Shown here: in pieces, positions 1 to 4,692 of the stretch | How the letters are laid out: the number at the start of each line of letters is the position of its first letter | Position numbering within the stretch: position 1 is the stretch's first letter | NCBI GenBank assembly: GCA_017613855.1 | Contig: JAGACY010000370.1 | Location: 1 to 7,085 of the forward strand | Length of the DNA stretch: 7,085 bases | Direction: 5' to 3' | DNA from: Pseudomonadota bacterium | GTDB taxonomy: Bacteria > Myxococcota > Bradymonadia > UBA4248 | The notes under the pieces: model-generated | What the model was told of the DNA's origin: nothing | The model's database searches: none | Seen by the model: the letters and a program-made list of their open reading frames with translations, nothing else | Position numbers and translations under genes: made by a program

Positions 1-651
1 CGTTTTTTCATCAAAAGAAACAACCGTGCCGCATTCAGCTTTAAATGTATTATTTGAGCCGTCATTCGCGCCGTTTTCATTATAGCGCCAACCATCATCC
101 TGGCCTGTTTCCTGATTCTTCCAGCCGGATACATAATACTTAAAGCTATACTCCTGTCCTTTGGCAATGCGATTGTCATTATCTAAATCAATCACGAGCT
201 TACGTACGCAGTTGCCCTCTGCTGCCAACGGAAGATTTGTATTCTCCGGATTCCAGTCGTTCATTGAACCAATAATGTAGACAGGAAAATCCTGTGCGCC
301 GCCTGTAGCCGAACAAGTATCCACATTGGTATACTGGAAAGTTAATGTACAACCAGATACCGGCGGATTGACGTCTGGTCCGGGACCGGGCTGGCCTGAA
401 CAAGTTGAATCTTTGCTTTCGCAGCCATTGTGATAATCTTTATCACAATCAAAGTAATTGGCATGGCAGACAAAAACACATTTCTGTTCATCGTTGTTGC
501 ATGCACCGCTCGATGTATTGGGCAGCATTGTACAATCGACGTCGCATTGACTGACAAAATTCGAGTGTTTGTCGTTATTTTCGTCATCGCAGCCAATCAT
601 TGCAATAACGGCAAAACACATACATAAACCGGTTAGACTAAATTTTTTCAT
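1..651 (-). CDS. Cys-rich lipoprotein with starch-binding-like module (C-terminus outside window)
   Basis: Reads from ATG at 651 to the left edge with no stop (217 codons visible). AGGAG lies 5 nt before the ATG and fixes the start. Residues 1-20 form a lipoprotein signal peptide (MKK, hydrophobic stretch, AMIG) with the lipidated Cys at 21, followed by Asp-Asp. Residues 36-84 are one eight-Cys repeat of the NGCE type (C36, 40, 51, 58, 62, 69, 77, 84). After a Pro/Gly linker (about 85-100), residues 101-217 are a beta-sandwich module resembling CBM48/AMPK glycogen-binding domains: GSMNDW with W133, K171 in FKYYV, and W177 in GW. Its Cys101, 113, 148 and 207 match two modules of the neighbouring amylase lipoprotein. 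No catalytic domain is visible; by analogy with the two upstream paralogs a GH13 domain could follow to the left, but this is inference. Export and tethering are well supported, enzymatic function is not. Confidence 0.88.
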   Translation of the reverse strand, partial: MKKFSLTGLCMCFAVIAMIGCDDENNDKHSNFVSQCDVDCTMLPNTSSGACNNDEQKCVFVCHANYFDCDKDYHNGCESKDSTCSGQPGPGPDVNPPVSGCTLTFQYTNVDTCSATGGAQDFPVYIIGSMNDWNPENTNLPLAAEGNCVRKLVIDLDNDNRIAKGQEYSFKYYVSGWKNQETGQDDGWRYNENGANDGSNNTFKAECGTVVSFDEKT

Positions 652-656
652 CACGA

Positions 657-661
657 CTCCT
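657..661 (-). promoter_or_regulatory. Ribosome-binding site of the left-edge lipoprotein gene
   Basis: The minus strand reads AGGAG, then 5 nt (TCGTG), then ATG at 651-649. This is a near-consensus Shine-Dalgarno site and it decides the start, because the ATG opens directly into a lipoprotein signal peptide. Confidence 0.8.
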
Positions 662-685
662 GTTCCCTTTTGGGCTATACAAAGC

Positions 686-712
686 GCCCTCTTGCATCGG
701 TGCACAAAGGGC
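686..712 (-). promoter_or_regulatory. Imperfect stem-loop in the leader of the left-edge gene
   Basis: The minus strand folds as GCCCTTT (one bulged G) TGCA, loop CCGA, TGCA AGAGGGC: 11 base pairs including one G-U and one bulge. It lies between the terminator hairpin of the preceding gene and the ribosome-binding site, about 35 nt before the start codon. No U-run follows, so it is not a simple terminator. It could be an operator, an mRNA-stabilising element or chance; nothing in the sequence identifies a partner. The rest of the 110-bp gap shows no convincing -35/-10 pair. Confidence 0.4.
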
Positions 713-730
713 CAAAACTTATCCATAATA

Positions 731-756
731 TTGAGCCATTCAAACGAATGGCTCAA
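731..756 (-). terminator. Hairpin terminator after the 1271-aa amylase lipoprotein gene
   Basis: A perfect 11-bp inverted repeat (TTGAGCCATTC / GAATGGCTCAA) with a 4-nt loop (GTTT on the minus strand) starts 5 nt after the TAA at 764-762. It is followed by TATTAT rather than a long T-run, so termination may be incomplete. Position and perfect pairing support a transcription end. Confidence 0.65.
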
Positions 757-761
757 GAGAA

Positions 762-3700
762 TTATTTAACCTCGTAAACCTGAAGATGATCATTGCTCAA
801 ATCAAGGCCCGTAGCCGTAAACTCCGCAGCCTCCGTATTGAGCAGATTCTTAAGTTTGTAGGACCCATTGAGTGAACATCCTGAATTGTCGCCGCCATCG
901 GCACGAGAAACACCAACGATGACAGAAGGACTCCCCTCCTTGACGAGTTTATAGCACCAATAACCGCCACCGTATGACAAATTCTCACGATGACCTTGTG
1001 TAATCGCAGGATGGGTCTTGCGGATATTGCCAAGCAGACGGACATAATCAAGTGTACCCTTCTGCTCAGAACTCAACTCATCACCGAATTCCATCATACG
1101 ACGGTTATCGGGATCGTTCGATCCTTCCATACCATATTCGTCGCCATAATAAATAAGAGGAACACCGGGGTTGGTGAGCAAAATCGTCCAGGCAGTCTTC
1201 ACCTTGAGATAGGGCAGCCAATGATCATCGGGAATCGGATCATTATGGCCCCATTTGTTTTGATTCTGACCAGCGGCAACCGATATCGCACGGGCCACGT
1301 CATGATTGCCCATAAATGTACCCATTAAATCAGAATTATAATGATTGCTCAGCTGTGCAACTGCCGCATAATTGCCAAGCCCAAGAACATGGCTTTGCAG
1401 TGCATAGTACATCGGGAAATCGAACTGGGCATGGAGCACCTCATTGCCGATATATTTATTCAGCAAGCCGACATCCCCTGTAAAGGTTTCGCCGACCATG
1501 TAGAACATAATGCCGGTATTGGCAAAGAGTTTGTCCGTCGCTGCTCGCAGATCTTTAATGAACTGAATGTTCATGTGCTTGACAGCATCGACGCGGAAAC
1601 CATCGATGTTTGTCGTCTTGATGAGCCAGATGGCATGATCAACCATGGCCTTGCGGGCATCGGCATTGTCGTAGTTAATGTCGGGCAAATCCTTCGAGAA
1701 CCAGCATTTTTCAGAATAATTATCCCAGTTGTTGTTATCATCACAAAGGCGATGATGTCCCTTGTCATTAAACCACGCATCGTACTTGCTGTTGTTATAG
1801 ATGGGGCTGTCCGTGTGAACATGATTGGCTGCAAAGTCTACGAGAACACGGATACCACGTTTGTGACAGGCATCGACGAGCGCTTTGAGCTCAGCTTCTG
1901 TACCAAAATGCGGTTCAATGGCCTTGATATCACCAAATTCGCTCTTGTTTTCTTCTGTCATAAACGATGATATCGGCCAGTATGAGTGATAGGCCGAATA
2001 GCTGTGCTGAGAATCGTTGCCCGTACCCCAGCTTACCTTTTGCGTATTCATGCTGACCGAAGAAATCCAAAGCGTATTGACACCGAGCTTGTCAAAATAG
2101 CCTTCCTCGACTTTTTTCGTCATGCCTTTAAAATCGCCGCCATACCAATCGGATTCGGGATTACTCGTGTTCGATTTGCCATCATTTGCCTTGTCACCGT
2201 TCACAAAACGATCTGTAAAGGCAAAGTACAGCACCGCATCATGCCAGTCAAAGGCCTTGTCTTCGACCCAGACAGGAACATACAGCTCGCTTCCATCCGA
2301 ACCTTTGATGATATAGACATATTTGCCATTGGCGGTAACCGTATCTGTAATGGTATCCTCTGCAATTCCCGTAATAGCCTTGCCGTCACGGGTGACACTG
2401 TCGACGGTCACATCTCCGCTCAGCTCAACCTTAATCGTGACTTTTTTGTTGCTCACGGTTGGCTGAGTTTTAAGGGTGAGTGTCCCTTCTACATGAGGCG
2501 TGGGAGGATCTACAGGATCATTGCCAAGAGGCGCATCGACAAATTTGATGATCTGATCGCAGGTTGCTGTATCGATAATGCTGTTGCAGTCATCATCCGC
2601 ACAGGTACTCAGGTTCGCACGATAGGAATCCTGCTCCCAGCCATTGACATAATATTTATACTTGTACTGTTTATTCTTTTCCAGATTGATCTTAATGGTA
2701 TGAGTACCATTGCTGTCAGAGGTCATCTTAAGGTTGGCATCGGCCTCTTTCCACTCGTTCATTTCACCGATCAAATAAACATCAAAATCCTTCTGACCGC
2801 CGGATGCAACATTTGTCCAACGATTGACATATATAAATGTTGCATAACAGTCATCGACTGTTGGAACTTCCGGATCGGGATTTTCCGGATGGGGATCGAC
2901 TGGTTCAATCGGATTGGGATTGCCATGGCCGATTTCCATACCACATTTATCCAATTTGAAATGTCCGTTGCTCTGACCGTCTTCGGCATCAGTCTTCCAG
3001 CTGTCATCGGCCCAACCATTGACGTAATATTTATAATCATATTCGGAGCCTTTTTTGAGCTTGACCGTCTTCACATGCGTTCCATTGCCATCCGATACCA
3101 TCTTCCATGCCGGATCGGCAACCTTCCAGGTCGTGCCGTCTGCTTCAGTGTTAAAACTACCCACGACATAAACATCAAAATCGGCTGCACCGCCAGATGT
3201 AACATTCGTCCACTGATTGTAATAGGTGAATGTAACTTCACAGTCACCATTATCTACAACAACGGGATCTTCCGGCTTAATAATGTCTCCGGGTTTTGCT
3301 TCTTTTTCGACATATTTATAATTCGCCCCGCAGGCACCATCCGTGATCATATTGCCACTAGCGCTAAGTGTTGCCTTTTTATCGACACGGAAACTGTCAC
3401 CCCCCCATCCGGAAACAAAGTATTTATATTCTATCTTGGTACCTTCCTCGATTTCTATCGTAATGGAACGCTCGCATTTCTCATTGGCAGACATCATATA
3501 ATTGCCATCTGCCGGCTGCCATTCGTTCATACTGCCGACGAGAAATACATCATAGTTGGCATCACCACCGGTTGTATCACAGGTATCTGCATTGACGTAT
3601 GTAAATGTGACGGTACATTTTTGGGGTTGCGGGCCGGGACCTGGGTCATTGCATGATGCATTCGGATCGGCGGCTTTTTCTACAAAAGTCACCGTCTTTC

Positions 3701-4577
3701 CGCATTCACCCGTCACAACATTATTATTGCCATCCGCATCTTTGGGCGCATTATCATCGGCGCGATAACTCTCCTGCCAGCCATCGACAAAGAATTTATA
3801 TTGATATTCTTTACCTTCCTCGACATCGATCGTAATGCTTCGTTCACAATTGGCACCTGCAGCCATCGCCATCTGAGGATCGGCCTCTTTCCATTCGTTC
3901 ATCGAACCAATCAGGAATGTATTGTAATCCATGTCTGCACAAGTCGCCAGACAGGTATCTGCATTTGTATATTTAAATGTCATTTTGCAGACAGTGTCAG
4001 GCCCTGAGCAGGAACCTTCGACTTCACAGCCATTCGATGGATCGGCATCACAGTTATTGTAACCTGTCTGACAGGATTGAATGGTGCAGGAATTATTGTT
4101 GCACGAAGTCTCACCGACATGCGGCAAGCTCGAACATTCCGGCGTGCAGACATTCGGATCGGAAGGCGTTGGATTGCATTCTCCTTCCTTCTCACATCCA
4201 TTGTTCCATAACGCATCGCAGTTGCTATATCCTGGCATACACCCCTGAATGATGCACGAACCATTATTGCATGAACCACTGGCGACATTGGGAAGTGCTG
4301 AACAATCCTGAGAACAGGATTCGCCGGAGTATCCTCCCGGACAAACGCCTAACTTTTCACAGCCATTGGAGCTATCATTGTCACAATTGCTGTACCCGCT
4401 TTCGCATGTAACAATAACGCATGCATTATTCTGACAGGCAGATGATGCGACGTGATCCAATGTACTGCAATCCGTCTCACACTTGTCTTCCTGCCAGGAA
4501 TTGCTTTCGTTGGCACACCCTGCAATAGCAAGAGCCGCCAGACAACAACATAAACTCGTCAGATGAAGTTTTTTCAT
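762..4577 (-). CDS. Multimodular GH13 alpha-amylase-type lipoprotein
   Basis: A complete 1271-aa protein, predicted to hydrolyse alpha-1,4-glucans at the cell envelope. Residues 1-20 are a signal peptide with lipobox IAG-C21. Three 47-residue eight-Cys repeats follow (33-79, 88-134, 144-190), then four CBM48/AMPK-beta-like modules (197-301, 321-425, 446-550, 577-681) joined by Pro-rich linkers. An Ig-like pre-domain (about 697-773) leads into the GH13 barrel (about 774-1190) and a C-terminal beta domain (to 1271). GH13 motifs are intact: region I DFAANH (D914, H919), region V LPDIN (964-968), region II GFRVDAVKH with nucleophile D997, acid/base E1030 in VGE, region IV FMGNHD with D1093. The KH pair after the nucleophile is usual in alpha-amylases. 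It is far longer than a simple amylase (about 450-500 aa). ATG 4577 is chosen over an upstream in-frame TTG (4619) because it has GGGAG 6 nt away and opens the signal peptide. Exact GH13 subfamily and product size are not determinable here. Confidence 0.93.
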   Translation of the reverse strand: MKKLHLTSLCCCLAALAIAGCANESNSWQEDKCETDCSTLDHVASSACQNNACVIVTCESGYSNCDNDSSNGCEKLGVCPGGYSGESCSQDCSALPNVASGSCNNGSCIIQGCMPGYSNCDALWNNGCEKEGECNPTPSDPNVCTPECSSLPHVGETSCNNNSCTIQSCQTGYNNCDADPSNGCEVEGSCSGPDTVCKMTFKYTNADTCLATCADMDYNTFLIGSMNEWKEADPQMAMAAGANCERSITIDVEEGKEYQYKFFVDGWQESYRADDNAPKDADGNNNVVTGECGKTVTFVEKAADPNASCNDPGPGPQPQKCTVTFTYVNADTCDTTGGDANYDVFLVGSMNEWQPADGNYMMSANEKCERSITIEIEEGTKIEYKYFVSGWGGDSFRVDKKATLSASGNMITDGACGANYKYVEKEAKPGDIIKPEDPVVVDNGDCEVTFTYYNQWTNVTSGGAADFDVYVVGSFNTEADGTTWKVADPAWKMVSDGNGTHVKTVKLKKGSEYDYKYYVNGWADDSWKTDAEDGQSNGHFKLDKCGMEIGHGNPNPIEPVDPHPENPDPEVPTVDDCYATFIYVNRWTNVASGGQKDFDVYLIGEMNEWKEADANLKMTSDSNGTHTIKINLEKNKQYKYKYYVNGWEQDSYRANLSTCADDDCNSIIDTATCDQIIKFVDAPLGNDPVDPPTPHVEGTLTLKTQPTVSNKKVTIKVELSGDVTVDSVTRDGKAITGIAEDTITDTVTANGKYVYIIKGSDGSELYVPVWVEDKAFDWHDAVLYFAFTDRFVNGDKANDGKSNTSNPESDWYGGDFKGMTKKVEEGYFDKLGVNTLWISSVSMNTQKVSWGTGNDSQHSYSAYHSYWPISSFMTEENKSEFGDIKAIEPHFGTEAELKALVDACHKRGIRVLVDFAANHVHTDSPIYNNSKYDAWFNDKGHHRLCDDNNNWDNYSEKCWFSKDLPDINYDNADARKAMVDHAIWLIKTTNIDGFRVDAVKHMNIQFIKDLRAATDKLFANTGIMFYMVGETFTGDVGLLNKYIGNEVLHAQFDFPMYYALQSHVLGLGNYAAVAQLSNHYNSDLMGTFMGNHDVARAISVAAGQNQNKWGHNDPIPDDHWLPYLKVKTAWTILLTNPGVPLIYYGDEYGMEGSNDPDNRRMMEFGDELSSEQKGTLDYVRLLGNIRKTHPAITQGHRENLSYGGGYWCYKLVKEGSPSVIVGVSRADGGDNSGCSLNGSYKLKNLLNTEAAEFTATGLDLSNDHLQVYEVK
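2535..3989 (-). repeat. Array of four starch/glycogen-binding-like modules
   Basis: Four tandem modules of about 105 aa within the amylase lipoprotein, beginning at 3989, 3617, 3242 and 2849 (period 372-393 nt). Each starts with a Cys in a C-x-x-T/K-F strand, has a G-S/E-M/F-N core, a Y-K-F/Y strand, G-W, and a late Cys. AMPK-type ligand residues appear conserved: W229/K261/W267, W353/K385/W391, W484/K516/W522, W609/K641/W647. Modules 1-2 share an extra Cys pair; modules 3-4 instead carry W-T-N-V and S-D-x-N-G-T-H. The fold and alpha-glucan binding are inferred from motif resemblance, not from a profile search. Confidence 0.75.
4008..4481 (-). repeat. Three eight-cysteine NGCE repeats
   Basis: Three 47-residue units (starts at 4481, 4316, 4148; period 165-168 nt) immediately after the signal peptide. 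In every unit the eight Cys fall at offsets 0, 4, 15, 20, 25, 32, 40 and 46, with the shared frame C-x3-C-S-x-L, C-x-N-x2-C, C-x2-G-Y-x-N-C-D and N-G-C-E. This type of repeat is known from exported proteins of myxobacteria and relatives, usually without assigned function. Here it likely forms a disulfide-stabilised stalk or surface-interaction region between lipid anchor and binding modules. Confidence 0.85.
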
Positions 4578-4583
4578 TTTATG

Positions 4584-4588
4584 CTCCC
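4584..4588 (-). promoter_or_regulatory. Ribosome-binding site of the amylase lipoprotein gene
   Basis: GGGAG on the minus strand, 6 nt (CATAAA) before ATG 4577-4575. It selects this start over the in-frame TTG 42 nt upstream, which has no purine-rich site at usable distance. Confidence 0.75.
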
Positions 4589-4605
4589 GTGTGCAAAACA
4601 CCAAA

Positions 4606-4618
4606 TGGCCGATGGCCA
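4606..4618 (-). promoter_or_regulatory. Small inverted repeat upstream of the amylase lipoprotein gene
   Basis: TGGCC-ATC-GGCCA on the minus strand, a 5-bp GC-rich palindrome with a 3-nt spacer, about 29 nt before the start codon. It could be an operator half-site pair or a leader hairpin, but is short enough to be chance. No clear sigma-70 -35/-10 pair was found in the 115-bp gap, although an AT-rich stretch (ACATAAAAAT, around 4622-4631) sits just upstream. Confidence 0.25.
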
Positions 4619-4654
4619 ATCTATTTTTATGTTCGAAATTCGCTTTAAATGCCT

Positions 4655-4684
4655 AAAAAATTGGGCATTCTTAAGGAATGCCCA
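4655..4684 (-). terminator. Rho-independent terminator of the right-hand amylase gene
   Basis: On the minus strand TGGGCATTC, loop CTTAA, GAATGCCCA form a perfect 9-bp stem, followed by A and six T (4660-4655). It begins 8 nt after the TAA at 4695-4693. The GC-rich base and T-run fit a classical intrinsic terminator, so the downstream amylase gene probably has its own promoter in the 115-bp gap or depends on read-through. Confidence 0.88.
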
Positions 4685-4692
4685 TGAATATA

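Noticed and set aside
342..596. Minus-strand open frame of 84 codons near the left edge
   Set aside because: It overlaps the lipoprotein gene in another frame, has no ribosome-binding site or domain, and the lipoprotein frame has signal peptide, Cys repeat and binding module.
730..756. TTGAGC/TATTAT as a -35/-10 pair for the left-edge gene
   Set aside because: The spacing is 20 nt and both lie in or right after the terminator hairpin, which explains the sequence better.
1341..1970. Plus-strand open frame of 209 codons
   Set aside because: Antisense shadow of the GH13 catalytic domain; the same region gives another shadow opposite the paralog (5494-5916), which shows it follows from GH13 codon content, not from a gene.
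1986..3656. Long open frame of 556 codons on the plus strand
   Set aside because: It lies wholly antisense to the amylase lipoprotein gene, whose domains and catalytic motifs are unmistakable. It has no recognisable domain and is explained by codon use in the real gene that rarely produces stops on the other strand.
4578..4619. Upstream in-frame TTG start adding 14 residues to the amylase lipoprotein
   Set aside because: The extension would put charged residues before a typical MKK signal peptide, has no ribosome-binding site, and the ATG at 4577 has GGGAG 6 nt away.
4578..4692. Sigma-70 promoter in the gap before the amylase lipoprotein gene
   Set aside because: AT-rich hexamers (TTTAAA, ATAAAA) exist but with wrong spacing (about 13 nt), so no promoter was annotated.
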